NCBI RefSeq assembly: GCF_002878395.1
Contig: NC_061120.1
Coordinates: 115,114,133 to 115,178,132, forward strand
Direction: 5' to 3'
Source of the DNA: Capsicum annuum
Taxonomy: Eukaryota; Streptophyta; Magnoliopsida; Solanales; Solanaceae
Length of the DNA: 64,000 nt
The notes beneath the pieces were generated by a model. It was given only the letters and a program-made list of their open reading frames with translations. It made no database searches and had not been told where the DNA came from. Each line of letters starts with the position of its first letter. Within the stretch, counting starts at the first letter, position 1. A program made the translations under genes and the position numbers. Positions 12,621-27,000 of the stretch are shown here, one piece after another.

Positions 12621-15475
12621 AGCCAAAAAAAAAGGAGTGTGGAGAAGGCGATGTGACGATACTCACCTCAGCCTCTCTGGCTGCATTAGTTACTAGATTC
12701 ATTAAGCGACAGCCTTAGGATAAGGAAGTCCTTCATTTTCATTGTTGAAATAGGCAGCAACTCTCTTTCTTACTTTCTTTCATTTAGTTAGGCATGGTAA
12801 AGGATCTTGCTCGAAAGAGACTCTTCACCTACATAATTGGAATGACTCTTACCCTTACTTATCTCTTTACTCAGAGAAGTCCCTCTCGGAGGTTCCATAA
12901 GTTCACTTTGTTGAGAGGTGTAGACGCTTAAGCTGGGAACGGCAGTAAGGCCCCTATTGAGATGATTTTTTTCAGATCTTTCAATTAGCCACTAGGTGAA
13001 GTACCAAGAAGAGGATCGGCTAAAGCCATAACCAATACGGAGGGATTGACATAGTAAAGGAGGCTAAACAAAGCTATCAAAGGGATGTGCCCAGGAATAT
13101 CCTTCTTTCGTACCCAAGAGGGGAACTCTTTCTAATAGGAGCAATTCAAGCATTAATTAGTACTACCTCAGATCTAAAAGGAAAGGAAGGAGAAGTATAG
13201 GGAAGTGTGCCTAAAGAAACTTTCTTCTATTCTAGGTGAGAACTCTAGGTCTAGGAGTCAAAAAGAGGTGGAACTTCTATATTATATATGCTATTTCGCG
13301 CTGAGCGAGGCTGCTTTCCCTCCTTACCAAACAAATATAATTATTATATAAGCATCAGAGTAGGTTACCGCTTGGCTGTCAATGAACGCTGCTTCTTCTG
13401 CCAAATCTGGAAACAAAAACTTGGATTCGCTAATCCTACCTCTCTCTCTTATCATAGGAGTTGAGAATCCACTTCTTTTATCAATGGCAATAACTTAGCC
13501 ATCTTACGCTACTCCTTTCTCTTTCTTCCTTGTCTGCTGCTCTGCTTTAAGCCAAAACAAGGCCAGACGTAAGCCTAAAACTCAATCTATCTGCTATGGA
13601 CTATTTGCTAAAGTTCAATCGATCGAAGCCCTTCTTTTATTCGATTCCGCTTCTTACGGCCGAAAGCCACTCCTTCTCTGAGGCGGCTCACCCATTTCTT
13701 CTTAAGAGGTTAGAGGAGGGTTTAGACAAAGAGCTGGTAAGAACATCACCAAGATGTAGCCTTTCCATATAGGAATTCTTCCCTAGGCAAAGGTTTTATT
13801 AATGCTTTTTGTGGAAGGTTGAACCCAACGAGCAAAATGAAATAGAGCGAGTAGTATAAAGCTACATCTTCCTATTCAGATATTGGTCTTTTCCGCTTGA
13901 GATAGCTCTTACGGGGGCATCCGAGCATAGGGATCAATTCGTATAGGGCTTTTCCTCATTCTTTCGATAGGAAGGTCGACCTTTTACTTAAGCGTCAAGG
14001 GAATTTTCTTCTTCTTAACGACCAAATGACTATAGAGATTCGGAAGACTCCAACCAAAGGCCAATTGGACTAAGGCTTTTCTATAGAATAGGATCCTCCC
14101 ACTACTAACTGCTAATCTAATTCTACTACTGATCTAGAAGAGCTTCTCACTCAGATCACTAAGGACCAAGAGTCTGGACTCGCTGTGTCATTCTAAAAGA
14201 TGCGAAATAGCTTTTTAGCAGCTATAACATGAGTCGAAAAATGTACCCACTAGAACAGCAAATGTTAAGCCCCTATCTCTGGCGGATTGCCCAGGGAAGT
14301 CAGAAAGGAATGGACATTATAGTAGAGAACGCGAGTCGGGAGGGATGCTCGCATTTCCTTCTCGTCGAGGCCAGACTAAACCAAAGATTGTAGCTAGATA
14401 GCCACCACTGCATTCCTATATTTTATAGCCTTTATCGACTACAGCCAATCGAAGAAAGGCATCTCTGATCAACCGACTCACCACTGAATGGCTTTGGCTT
14501 TCTTTTTCTACTCGACCAATGAGGACTTGAAAGAGAGCTGCCTGGACCGCTGACCACTTCTTGCTAACAAAAGGGGGGCGCACCCTCACTTACATTACAC
14601 TCCTTTTTGAATGTGCACCTGACAAGCAAAGGTTCTCGGGACCGCTTTTACGACTACCAAGCAATCAATCCTCCGCATTCCCACTAAAGCACTTAAGGGG
14701 GCATTTCTACACTAAGATATAGAATGTTAAAAGCACGCATAGATGCACTAATGCTAAGGGCCGGTGTGCATAGCTCTTTCTACTATGGAATTCTAGTCCG
14801 TTGTACCTAACCTTTATTCACATTACAAATAGCGGATAAGGCGCATCTGATCTTTCTTCTTCAGTGCCAGGCATAAAAAAGAGCTAGCAATAAGAGCAAA
14901 ATCTTAGAGCTAGAGCATACGTTAAGCCAGCTTTGCCAGATTGAACCACGTTTGTCTTAGAGTACCAGTCAAACTCATCACTAGGTGCAGTTTTTTTTGT
15001 TCTTTGGTCATTTCTAGTAACCTAGTAGATCTACTGAACTTTTTCCAGAAGGGAGTTTTGAAGGTCTGCGAAACTGGTAACCGTAGCCTAAAACTCGATC
15101 TACGGCCCCCTCAAGGTTAGGGGCACTCAAAAGTGTCATTTCCAATGGTGCAATCTATGGTGACTCTAAGGCATCTAGCAGATCCTTACCCTTCCAACTG
15201 AGAAAAAGTACACCACACTTTTTGATCAACACCTTGTTCTTCTCCACCGCCTCCCGTAATCATAAATTCTGGCAGCTCAGGTATTAACCCCTTTAAAAAG
15301 TACCTTAGATCTCTCCCTATTACTCGCTTTATTTCTAAGGGTGATAGAACATATCCCCCCCTGATAATAAGATTTTGCATATGAAAGAGTCTGTCGAGAG
15401 GCATATCCATAAATGCAGGATTTTGACTCTAAACGAAGGAATCTAAGCTTTATCAACATTGATAAGCTTTCTAGC
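12621..15475. other. Spacer, no gene recognised
   Basis: About 2.9 kb between the tandem array and the LINE remnant. No open frame reaches 60 codons before the LINE tail, and no tRNA or rRNA motif was seen. The frames at 15186-15534 are the 3' flank and shadow frames of the LINE fragment. Confidence 0.55.
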
Positions 15476-16480
15476 TTATGCAGGTAGCTGGTGAAACTCC
15501 TTAAAAGTGCTAGAAATCTCCTCATCAATGGCATAATTAGCTAGGCTATCTGCCATAGCATTTCCTTCCTTGTACACATGAGAAAATCGAATTTATTTAT
15601 CCCTCAACAATGTAACAATTTTCCTGACTATTGTATCAACAGCCCAGGGTGCAGACACCTCTTGTACTATGATCAGTCTAGCAATGGTTGAATCAGTCTC
15701 AATCACCACATTTGTGAAACCTTTATGCACACAGATTTTAGTAGCTAACTGAATAGCCATTATCTCTGAATACATATTTGTTTGAACGGGTAGCAGTACA
15801 CAAAAATTCACCAGCAGCATCTCTAAACACCACAACAGCACCACTCTTACCTGGATTACCTCTTGATGCACCATCTGTCTTACATTGAATCCATTGTCCA
15901 CTAAGGAATTCCCAACATACTCTTCTATAATGTAGCCTGGGGATGTAGCTCTCCAACTCACAAACCAATTCAGGCCAATTAGAAGACAATCTTTTCATCT
16001 TAGGAAACCTGTACACCAGTAAATTGTGCAGAGTTGCTGAAACCTGAGAAATTAGCCTGTTCAAGGAGATATTACCACCATACGTTCTTTTTTTTCTCCT
16101 CTTCCATAGCTCCCAGACAACTACACAGGGCAATGCTTGATATAAGGGCTTTAGATTTACATTTGCAGGGTGTTTCCACCACCTTTGAAATACCTGCTGT
16201 AAGCTAACACCATGTGTAAGACCTGCACCCAAGGAAAACTACTACCATACATTATCAGCACATTGACTCTTTAGAAAAAGATACAACATGGTTTCTACTG
16301 TTGGTCGATTACAACACCAAGACCTTGAGGGCATTGTATATCCAAGTCTTATCAGAATGTCATCCAAAGGAAGTTTGCAATGTCACACTCTCCATGAGAA
16401 GAATGATATTTTGATTGGCAACCATAACGCTCTAACGTACGTTGTTATAGTGCTTTGGAACACTGCCGATCACCACCTCC
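15476..16480 (-). mobile_element. LINE retrotransposon remnant (zf-RVT and RNase H region)
   Basis: C-terminal end of a plant LINE (L1-type) ORF2, non-functional. From upstream, LPLDDILIRLG and CCNRPTVETMLYLFLKSQ match the zf-RVT region, followed by two stops. Then comes LQQVFQRWWKHPANVNLKPL and VVWELWKRRKKRTYGG. The RNase H fold is recognisable from KTDGASRGNPGKSGAVVVFRD (first catalytic Asp), YSEIMAIQLATKICVHKGF (Glu) and NVVIETDSTIA (Asp). The last block is VYKEGNAMADSLANYAID, ending at TAA 15476-15478. A frameshift near 15830 splits the domain between two frames (16232-15738 and 15961-15593). No poly(A) tail or target-site duplication was found. Such pieces are known both as nuclear repeats and as fossils inside plant mitochondrial genomes. 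Confidence 0.85.
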
Positions 16481-17879
16481 TGCAAGCAACTGTTGGTCAC
16501 AAATGGGAATAATCATACGCTATCATAGGCGCTTCTAATTTCTTTGGACATTCTCAATGCAGCATATGCTAAAATCCGCCTAGTTACTTACTACTCTACT
16601 TAACAACAAATCCAAAATGATATGGAATTCAAATTGGTCAAGAAAAAGAACCACGCTAGTCGGAATTTGGGGAAAGATAGAGAGCTCTGTAGGCTCTCCT
16701 GATCAAATTGAGAGTTTGCTTTGCCAGTCCATGACTATGCCACACCCAGCAGTTCGAGGAGTTGGCCAGATACGGGTCGAAGCCCTGCCTCGAAAAAGTC
16801 AGGACTTTTGGGCAGATTCCAGTATCCGACCCATCTCTTTCTGTCGATTCCCCGTGTTGTCAGAATCTCTGGTTTGATCAGGACCAGGAGTCCCATTTAT
16901 TCATTTATGAGAGCGACTCTCTGTTCTTATTCTCCACCAGGTCATCAAGTAATTAGCCAGCTCAATCCACTTTTCCATCTGATGATCTTCACCCTAGGAC
17001 TGACTCTGTTTGACCTGGCTTGATTGCCTAGATAATGCTACTATCGCAAGAAACCTCTCAAAGAATAGGGAGTGAACGACCCTTCTATCTAGATCGGTGA
17101 TTCCATTTGGCCGAGCCAGCTATCAAAAGTCTTGCAAGCAACCTACACTAAACTAAGCGAGCTAGAAGCTAAAGTGAATCTTTTTTGGCATCTTTTTCTT
17201 TGCTTTGACCGCGACTTTGTTTAGTCTTCCTCTTTCCTTCGGCCTCTATTTCAAAGCTAGCAAAAAGTTGTAGCCTTCGGGATCTCTCTTGAACGGCAGT
17301 CGATCAGTCCTTTTCTTCTATTGATACTGAGAGTGATGCTTTGACTGTCTCCCATATCATTCGATAATAAAGATCCACTACTTGCCTTGTCGACGTTAAA
17401 CTCAGTACCTCACTTCCTTACTAGTACACCTACTAGACCCATACTCATTACGAATGTGTTCACCAGATATCTGACTTAGCAACCTTCTTCTTAGACTGGC
17501 AACGATAAGGAAGGAGATCTATGGATAATGGGATATAGAAGTCAGGTGCGACGGTCAGCTCAGTCAGAGCGGAAACTGTCAGGAAAGGTTATCATTAGAC
17601 AATGTAGTGCAAGCGATGGGTAGCGCTTGCCATATGAAGAAGGCGACTATAATGAGAGATGAAGGCGACGTGGGCTTTCCATATAAATGTGGCGCTTGCA
17701 AGGCAATTCAGACAACGTTAGCAAGATGTAGCGCTAGCTAGGTTAGGGTAGCATTTGCCATAAAAAAGCTAGCCAGAATGTAGGTCAGGAAGGTGAACGA
17801 TAGTACAAGCAAGCTAACACGCGGGCGAGGTTGAAGGGGTCTTGTGCAACCTTCAAATTATCGCAAGCGCAACCTTTGA
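16481..17879. other. Spacer with three overlapping plus frames, nothing recognised
   Basis: Between the LINE and the gypsy integrase scrap, plus-strand frames 16617-16877, 16721-17023 and 16762-16956 are open over the same bases but show no family motif. At 17610-17780 short G-rich phrases recur (GTAGCGCTTGCCATA, GGCGCTTGCAAGGC, GTAGCATTTGCCATA), giving a loosely repetitive segment. Confidence 0.4.
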
Positions 17880-18077
17880 CCCCTTCATCGATAACCTCTC
17901 ATTTGTTTGACTACTCGCGGGGCCTGCTGCATTTAGGTATAAGAAGCCCCACCCCAGAAAAGAGTGTAAAGCAGTACTCATGTTAAATTGTGTCCCTTGT
18001 AAATGAAAGAGCTCATGCCATAAATTGCTAATGAAGACCGGGTCCCCAGTCGTTGACAATTGAGTGTGGTATTCCAT
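17880..18077 (-). mobile_element. Ty3-gypsy integrase fragment
   Basis: A short stretch of the integrase core of a Ty3-gypsy polyprotein. It reads STTGDPVFISNLWHELFHLQ then GTQFNMSTALHS, corresponding to the family's SDRDPVF..NFW.ELF.LQGT.LNMSTAYHPQTDGQTE block. The Asp of the usual DRD is kept as GD. The AYHPQTDGQ part is replaced by unrelated sequence before QTN(E) resumes, so the fragment is internally rearranged. Nothing else of this element is adjacent; an isolated fossil. Confidence 0.75.
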
Positions 18078-18293
18078 GTAATGAAACTATCAGTCAATGA
18101 CGTGTTTGTTGCCAAGGTAGATCTTTTTCTTTGCCTTTAAAGAAATTGTGTAAGTAAAGAGAAAGATAGCCAGTCCTCTTGGGCGGCCGAGAGTGTTACG
18201 TAAAAAGGACTAAGGAGGATCCTATCCGTCAGGAGAAGGAGTAGTAGTTGGAGCTAGCCTTAGGGGCGGAATCAAATGATTAGGAGATAAACA

Positions 18294-18760
18294 ATGAGAC
18301 AAATGAGAGCACTTAGACAATTCACTTTGAGTACAGGGAAGTTTGCCAGTAGGAATTCCCCAGGGCGTATTACGATTTTTCACCGAGGGGGTGGATCGAA
18401 GCGATTGCAGCGAAGAATTGATCTGAAATGAAAGACTAAGTCTATAGGCATTATAGAAAGGATAGAACGTGCACCTAATAGCTCTTCTTGGATTGCTCTG
18501 GTATGATGGTTCCCCCAGAAGGGTCCGCCAATTCAACACAATAAAAGAGTTTGCTCTGCCGCGTAAGATCTTTGAATCAAAATCAACCACGACTACTATC
18601 TTTGGGAGAAAATACTTTAGGGTATTCGCTCTTCTCCTTGTACTCCTTTTTAATTGGTACTCGGGGGGAGATTCTCGAAGGATTCGTTGCCGCGTGCGAC
18701 GGGAGGAGGGAGCCCTCCTTTGACCATATTTACCCTTCCCAAAGAGATGCGCAGCCAGCC
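18294..18760 (+). pseudogene. rpl2: rpl2, mitochondrial ribosomal protein L2, N-terminal exon remnant
   Basis: N-terminal part of mitochondrial L2, a large-subunit mitoribosomal protein. From ATG 18294 the frame reads MRQMRALRQFTLSTGKFASR then NSPGRITIFHRGGGSKRLQR and RIDLK, the characteristic plant L2 start. Codon 46, Arg CGA in the family (LKRS), is TGA at 18429-18431. Codon 71 (LVRW) is TGA at 18504-18506. Similarity continues, after small indels, through FNTIKEFALPRKIFES and TTTTIFG to about 18620 and then fades, so the second exon and the C-terminal half are absent. Both stops are C to T at CpG. A 248-codon open frame on the opposite strand (18222-18968) is a by-product of this sequence. 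mt rpl2 is often partly or wholly moved to the nucleus in angiosperms, so a relic is plausible even in real mtDNA. Confidence 0.88.
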
Positions 18761-19277
18761 ATTCCCTAGCCGGATTTTCAGCCAGTTCCGCGCGCCATCT
18801 TGGTTCCGGAATTAGAGCACCCTCTTCTTTCGGATAGGCAAAGGAGAGCAGAGCTTCAAACCCAGCTAGCATTCTTCTTTCAAGAGAGGAAGGAGGCCAG
18901 GCACCTCCCAATCTATCTTGGGATACTGGATAAGCAGTTCCTGGTCGAAAAGAGGGTTGACGCTGCATTGGTGTAGGATGGGTTTTCCCCCCAGATGCTT
19001 TTGAAAATCCACAGCATCTTATTCAGTCACCCTACTTGGGTGGGACTTGCTATCGCCAAAAATACCTTAAATAGGTATTTGGACCAGATGGAATAGGAGG
19101 GCACGCGACAGATTCTACCCTATCTAAGGGTGATTCGCACAAGCTGGTTTTGGGTTTGAATGGGTTTGGCTAGCATAGAAGTCTCTCAAACCGGCGAAGG
19201 GGATGCATTTCTGGTACTGGTGGTATTAGACAAGCTCTAAGGGAATAATCTCTTTCTTATTTCTATATTTTTTTCCC
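18761..19277. other. rpl2-nad7 spacer
   Basis: About 0.5 kb between the fading rpl2 homology and the nad7 start. No gene recognised; any nad7 5' UTR and promoter would lie here, but no promoter motif stood out. Confidence 0.5.
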
Positions 19278-19420
19278 ATGATAACTAAGAACAAGAAAAT
19301 CCAAAATTTCACTTTGAATTTTGGACCTCAACATCCTGCTGCTCATGGTGTTTCACGATCAGTATTGGAAATGAACGGAGAAGTGGTGGAACACGCAAAA
19401 CCACATATTGGATTACTCCA
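19278..19420 (+). pseudogene. nad7: nad7 exon 1
   Basis: First exon of NADH dehydrogenase subunit 7, the 49-kDa-type (NuoD) subunit of the complex I peripheral arm near the ubiquinone site. It opens at ATG 19278 with [20 protein letters not shown] then [18 protein letters not shown]. The exon is exactly 143 nt, the usual plant length, and stops at CTCCA before a GTGTG group II intron 5' end. It is open throughout. R to H and E to K changes relative to the family's VVERAEPHIG are transitions. The exon itself is intact, but the gene is broken in exon 3, hence the pseudogene label. Confidence 0.93.
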
Positions 19421-21315
<1,895 letters not shown>

Positions 21316-22024
21316 CTATGTTTCTATGATGGCCCAAGAACACGCTCATTCTTCAACCGTAAAGAGACTTTTGAATTGCGAGGTACCATTATGAGCTCAA
21401 TATATACGTGTTATTCCATGAAATAACTCAAATTTCAAATCATTCACTTGCTTTAACTACTCATGCTATGGATATAGGAGCATCAACTTCGTTCCTGTGG
21501 GCTTTTGAGGAGCGGGAGAAATTGTTGGAATTCTATGAAAGAGTCTCGGGAGCCAGGATGCAGGCTAGTTTCATACGACTAGGTGGAGTGGCACAAGATC
21601 TGTCTCTTGGCTTATGTATAGATATTGATTCATTCACACAACAATTTGCTTTTCATATCGATGAATTAAAAGAGATGTCAACCGGCAACCATATCTGGAA
21701 ACAACGATTATTGGATATTGGTACTGTCACTGCACAACAAGCAAAGGATTGGGGATTCAGTGGTGTAATGTTAAGAGGTTCTGGGGTATGCTGGGATTTG
21801 CGAAAAGTAGCACCTTACGATGTTCATGACCAATTGGATCCTGACATACCAATAGGTACCAGAGGAGATTTCTATGATCATTACTGTATTCGTATCGAAA
21901 AGATGCGACAAAGTGTTCAGATCATTATGCAATGTCTTTATCATATTCCTAGTGGCATGATCAAAGCTGATGATCGTAAGCTATGTCCTTTATCACGATC
22001 TCGAATGAAACTATCCATGGAATC
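21316..22024 (+). pseudogene. nad7: nad7 exons 3 and 4 fused, with stop and frameshift
   Basis: Carries the core of complex I subunit 7. Family exons 3 (467 nt) and 4 (244 nt) lie here as one uninterrupted 709-nt block. The sequence passes directly from GGGGTATGC-side exon 4 back into TTAAGAGG of exon 3 with no intron. 709 is 711 less a 2-nt deletion. That deletion is in a GT run near 21408 (CGTGTGTTATTC expected, CGTGTTATTC seen) and shifts the frame. Upstream, TGA at 21392-21394 replaces an Arg codon in the VPLRAQY motif. After the shift a long clean frame gives [52 protein letters not shown] and [20 protein letters not shown]. Replacements such as RPGG to RLGG and SRID to FHID are transitions. 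The copy cannot encode a full subunit as it stands. Confidence 0.92.
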
Positions 22025-23765
22025 GTGCACTGTGTGAAATGTATATCATCATTATTCTTAATCGAGACTCAGGTTAAGCTCCATCTCAGAACCTTGTGGG
22101 GTTAGGAGTAAAGCATCCCGAGGTTGGCGCATCTTGTTGAGCGTGGAGAAGCATTGGGAACCCTAATTTTTTTTCTTCGGAGCCATTTCTTTTTCCGTTC
22201 CCTACCCCGGCATAGCGCTTCACTTTCGGTTCTTCGAAAGAATCAACTTACGTCTCCCTTCTTCATTGATTTGGGGAAAAAGGAACCGTCTACTAGTTAG
22301 GAAGCTAGACATCAAGTAAGTGGTTTGATAAGGATAACTAAGCTGACACGCCAGAGCTGGCTACTGGCACAATGGGGTGGTGCCTTACCGCACTGTAGGC
22401 AGATGCGTGGTAGCATTCGTGGTGGTGCTTCAGGATTCTAATGTACTGCGTCCAAGATCAGAACGAGCTTGCAGACGGACCACTGCCATCCCATTCTTGA
22501 GTGAGTTGGAGTGCAGCCATCTTATCCACTGAACTAGCTAGAAGCTATCACTTTGGGTCAAAGCACTAAAAGAAAAGGACCGGGAAATACGGCGGCACGG
22601 GAACCACGGGACCCCCTACTAGTAAAGGGAAAATGAAAGTGCGCTCCTGTGCACCAGCTGAAAAGGCCCTTTCCCTTTTTAATAATAATAAATAAGGTAA
22701 GCTTTGTAGCTCCAACCTAGTCAAGGGGCTTTGATGTTCTTTGTATAGGTTGGGTTGCTGGATACGGGATCCTCGTAGTAGGCTGGACCAAGATCTAACC
22801 GAGAGAGGGCAGTTTTTAGAAACAACTGGTTGGGAAAGCAAGAGAACACTTCGCATTTTCTTATCTTCTTCCCGCCCTAGGAGTAGCACGAAAAGAGGGA
22901 TTAACATTATTGACCCAATGATAAAGCACTAACACCTTCCTCGTTGGGGCTCCGTGCACTGGGAAAAGGCTGACGCGATGGGAAACCAGCCACTAGTTAC
23001 AAAGCTCCAATAAGGTATTGAGAGGGCTATCACAGTCAGGTGCGAATTTCCTACCTAAATTTGGAAACTACCCCTATTCCTATTTAGGGAGTTGAGGCGA
23101 AAAATGGCTTGATGAACCGTTTGCCACGCACTGGCCACATTCACTTGCTTATTGTAGAGGCTGTAAGTACATAGTGCCCCACAAGTAGGCTGATTTTTCC
23201 AGAATGCAGTTCGAGATAACCATAACCGTGTATATATAGAAATATATCTTTGACGCTGTCATTTCAAAATGTTCAGTTCAACCGCTCTTTCACCTCACAA
23301 AGATCAAAGTTGGCTTGATGAGCGCAGATGAGGAAGAGGGAGCAAGAAAACCAATAATCTCTTTCTTGTCCTTCTACTTAAGGTTAAGTGGCAAAGAGAA
23401 GTGATTTTGCTACTGAGAAAGCAAACGGTTAGCGCGAAGGTTCAAGACTTAGCCGAGCGTTAGTGAAGCTAGATTCTCATAGTGAGGTGCTTCGAGTTAG
23501 CGAAGTGCTGTAGTTGCGCCGAAGCCCTATGTGCTATAGTGCTAAGCCAAGGATGCTCCGCCTTCTCTATAGAAGCAGTCAACTGAGTTCTGAATGAATT
23601 AGCTCCTTGGTAATGGCTTAATCTATAGATAGAAAGCCCTATGATGGGAAACTACCATGTTAGGTTTGGAGAGAGATGGGACTGGTTATATAATAGGGGA
23701 AGCAGATACAAGATTTTTCTTTCAATAGCCGGCCAAATGACTACAGGATCATCGGTCTACTCTAT
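22025..23765 (+). other. nad7 group II intron 4
   Basis: 1741-nt intron. The 5' end is GTGCACTGTG, directly after ATGGAATC. The 3' boundary is set by the 262-nt family length of exon 5. Open frames inside (22566-22907 minus, 22741-22932 plus) show no maturase motifs. Confidence 0.8.
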
Positions 23766-24027
23766 CTCTATTCACCATTTCAAACCTTATACAGAAGATT
23801 TTTCCGTACTAGCTCCTTCTACCTATACTGCAGTTGAAGCACCTAAAGGAGAATTTGGTGTCTTTCTGGTCAGTAATGGAAGCAATCGTCCCTACCATCG
23901 TAAAATAAGAGCATCTGGCTTTGCCCATTCACAAGGATTCGATTCTATGTCCAAACATCACATACCAGCAGATGTGGTCACCATCATAGGTACTCAAGAT
24001 ATTGTGTCTGGGGAAGTGGATAGATAG
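23766..24027 (+). pseudogene. nad7: nad7 exon 5 (3' terminal)
   Basis: Last exon, 262 nt as in the family, ending at TAG 24025-24027. It reads [20 protein letters not shown], then [20 protein letters not shown] and [18 protein letters not shown]. The frame is open and joins exon 4 in phase at ATGGAATC. Several Pro to Leu/Ser and Arg to His changes separate it from other plants. Intact by itself, but belonging to a broken gene. Confidence 0.93.
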
Positions 24028-27000
24028 GACTACTAGTTGCTTGATCAGGGCCCTATCTTTATTGCGAGCTAAAAACCCAATTTATACTCCCTCTTTCTTT
24101 ATTTTTGGAGATTCTATCCAATTATCAGCCCTGATACAGAAAGGAGCAAAGAAAGAAGAGTTGAAGACGGCTTAATAGTAAGAGAACCCCCTCATCTCAT
24201 GGCTAGGAACATCTATGTAGATGGGATTGGATTTATAGTGCTAGTTAGGGGTAGGTATAAACCTTCAGTCATCTTCTTCGATCTTCCTTGGAATATCCAT
24301 CATCTTGGTCTCGACCTTGTTGACCTCTCCCTGATCGAAAGTTCCTATTTTGCTGCCTCTTCGATCGTCTCTGACTCCCTAAAAAAGAAGATTGGTGACC
24401 TATATTGTCAGGGTCTTTCCTTACCTTAGCAGAGCCTTATGTCCCTTCAACATTCCTATTCATCTTGCCTTGTCTTTGGCAGCGCAGTGGACTGATTATC
24501 CTATATATAATATCTACTCTAAAGATTAAGAGGATAGAGGGTCTCCCTTCCATAGATTCGATTGGGATTGATTCTCAGGATCGAGCCCTTATAAGAGGCG
24601 TGCCTACCGACACCTGTCAAAGTCTTCAGCTTGCACGACGTCTCCTTCCATTTGCTCCAGCTATGAAAGAAAAGAATGGTCACAACACTTTATTCTCTTC
24701 TACCGCTTTTTGTTTACTTCTGGCCTTCTCGAACTCCTACACGGGGGGAGTCAGTCTTTTTATTTTAAAGGCATATAGTGTGTTCTCGCTTTCAGGGGGA
24801 ATTCTTGGAAAAATCTAGTACAAGGAGGAAGTGAGGGTGGGACAGGTGAATCCGATGTGAGGGAAGGATTGCTACGTCAGTCAAAACTAGGGCTTATGTA
24901 ATTGAATCAGAAATGCATATTTAAGATAGGGATGGAAGGAGACAGTCAAAGCAGGGATTGATCTATTCCAAAACTACTAGGCAGGGACCTATTCCTAAGC
25001 CATTTTTAGTAGACAAATAGGGAAAAGGACTAAAAACATTCTTCGTAAGATGAGAGCAAGCATTAGATGAAGCCTACTTTGTCCATCTCTCATATCAACT
25101 TCCTCTCTCGATAGCATAAAGCCGCCCAATACAGAGAACAAACATGGTCAGTAGGTAATTAATCTTTGTTTGGATAGCAGTACGATACACGCATCAAGAT
25201 ATGATATTTGCTTTTCCATCCATGGCATTCAAAAGAAATGGGGAAAGGGAGAGTTAAAAGCACCCTGTAGATAAATATCAAGAGCCTGTAGACCGGGGTT
25301 GAACGATATCCCCCTTCTGTTAATCGAGAGTGTGATGAAGTAAACTTAAAATATTGTGTAGTAAACTGATGCTGTGAGGCAGAGATAGCTGCACTTCTTG
25401 TTCTTTTTTCCCTTCAATTCTTTATCGCTTCTTTCAGTTCTCGCTACCCCTGACCATAAGAAGAAGAATATACTATAAGAGCGAGGTGCAAGTGCTGCAT
25501 AAAGTTCTGTTATCCATTGTTCAAGCCTTTCTTTAAGCAGAGTACTTTCTTTCTGATCATTGGCAAGCACAGATGGGCTTTCACACCCGCTTATGTTGTG
25601 GGTGGGATGAAGGCATCTATCTTATTATATGGAAGAAGATCGTTAGATGGTTAGCGGCTAGAACAAAACAAGAGGTGTTGTATAGAGGTTTCCAAGCAGA
25701 GGTGCAAAGCAATTGAGATATATATAGAATAGATGGTAGGGTTCCAAGCCTCGCCTAGCACCAAAAGAGAAGGCTTTGTTCTGTAGGGTACGGCCCTGGA
25801 CAGTGGAAAAATAGAATAAGATGGAGCCTACCTACTTGGTTCGGACGAAGTAGATAGATCAAAGGAATGGAATCCAGGTGGTTCTTATGCCACTTTTGAT
25901 GGTCTCGGAGATAGATGGAAAAGCATTAGATCGATGGCCGGGGTAATTTCCTTCCCACTCCGAGGCATATTGATCTGGATCCCTGGGAACAGGTCTTAGA
26001 GAAGTAGATGGCTCGGCTCCACTGGGAGATGGGAAACTATATGCGGAGTTAGAGGCAGAGGGACTTGTACTTGGCTAACCGTCAGAGGGATGGTAAGTAG
26101 ATTGTTCGATAGCTTACCCACGAAGATGGATTTTCTTCTGGTCGGCCACCATAGTACTAAGACTGAAAGCCTGCTAGGCAGTCTACACAGAAGGGAAGTC
26201 ACCAAACGTGGGAAAGAGTACCTTTTTCTTACTCGAAGGAACCGCTACCATAGGATTGTTGACAAGGATGCCTTATTGTTTGGACTTTCATTAAGGATAG
26301 ACCTAGGATTGAAAGAGTCGCAATAGATGGATAGCATCTTCAAGGGATTGATGGCTTCTTCAGGAAAGGCTTGGCCTCCAGAAGATGAGGACTTTTTCGG
26401 AAGGATAGAGTCATTGTATTCCCGAGTACTGATTCTCTTTTAGGATGGTATTCTATTGAATGAAGGCTACCTTCTTACTTGGCAGGATGGGGTAGACAGA
26501 TATAGTACGATTGGATTGATGGATGGTGCACTATCCTTCTCCCAATCATTTCTCAGCAAAACCAATGAGTACAACTTATTAAAGGGAAACTACGAAAAAG
26601 ATCTTAGAGCTAGCTCTCTCAATCATCCACAGCTCCGGGATTAATGTGCTCTTTTTTATGCTGGAGTCATAGCTTATCTAAATTCTTATTCCCACCCCTA
26701 CAAGGTCTTTAAATAAAATGAAGATAAGACGATAACTTATCATCCGCATCTATAACTACTTCTAGTTTATATACACTGCTAAAAGGTTGAATTCCAAATA
26801 ATTAGGTTAGGGCAGGGTGGAGTTCCTCTTTAGCACTGTTCTTTTAGGTGTAGTTCCATCTAATCAAGGTATAAAAAAAAAATCAAAAGCCTGGTTAAGC
26901 TTCAATGAGCTGCCTATTGATATTCCTGACTTTTCCACTATTGCTTAGTTCTGGGTAGATGGGTTGGGCTTGCCACACAGGTACGCCCGGGACTCTGAGA

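Noticed and set aside
15186..15534. Two overlapping minus frames as separate genes
   Set aside because: They are shadow frames and the 3' flank of the LINE RNase H remnant.
18222..18968. 248-codon minus-strand open frame, one of the longest in the window
   Set aside because: Its downstream half lies antisense to the rpl2 exon remnant, and the rest shows no family motif. The Arg/Ser/Pro-rich composition is what reverse-reading L2 gives.
22566..22932. Overlapping frames in nad7 intron 4 as an intron-encoded maturase
   Set aside because: Too short and without reverse transcriptase or maturase domain X motifs. Seed-plant mitochondria keep matR in a nad1 intron, not here.
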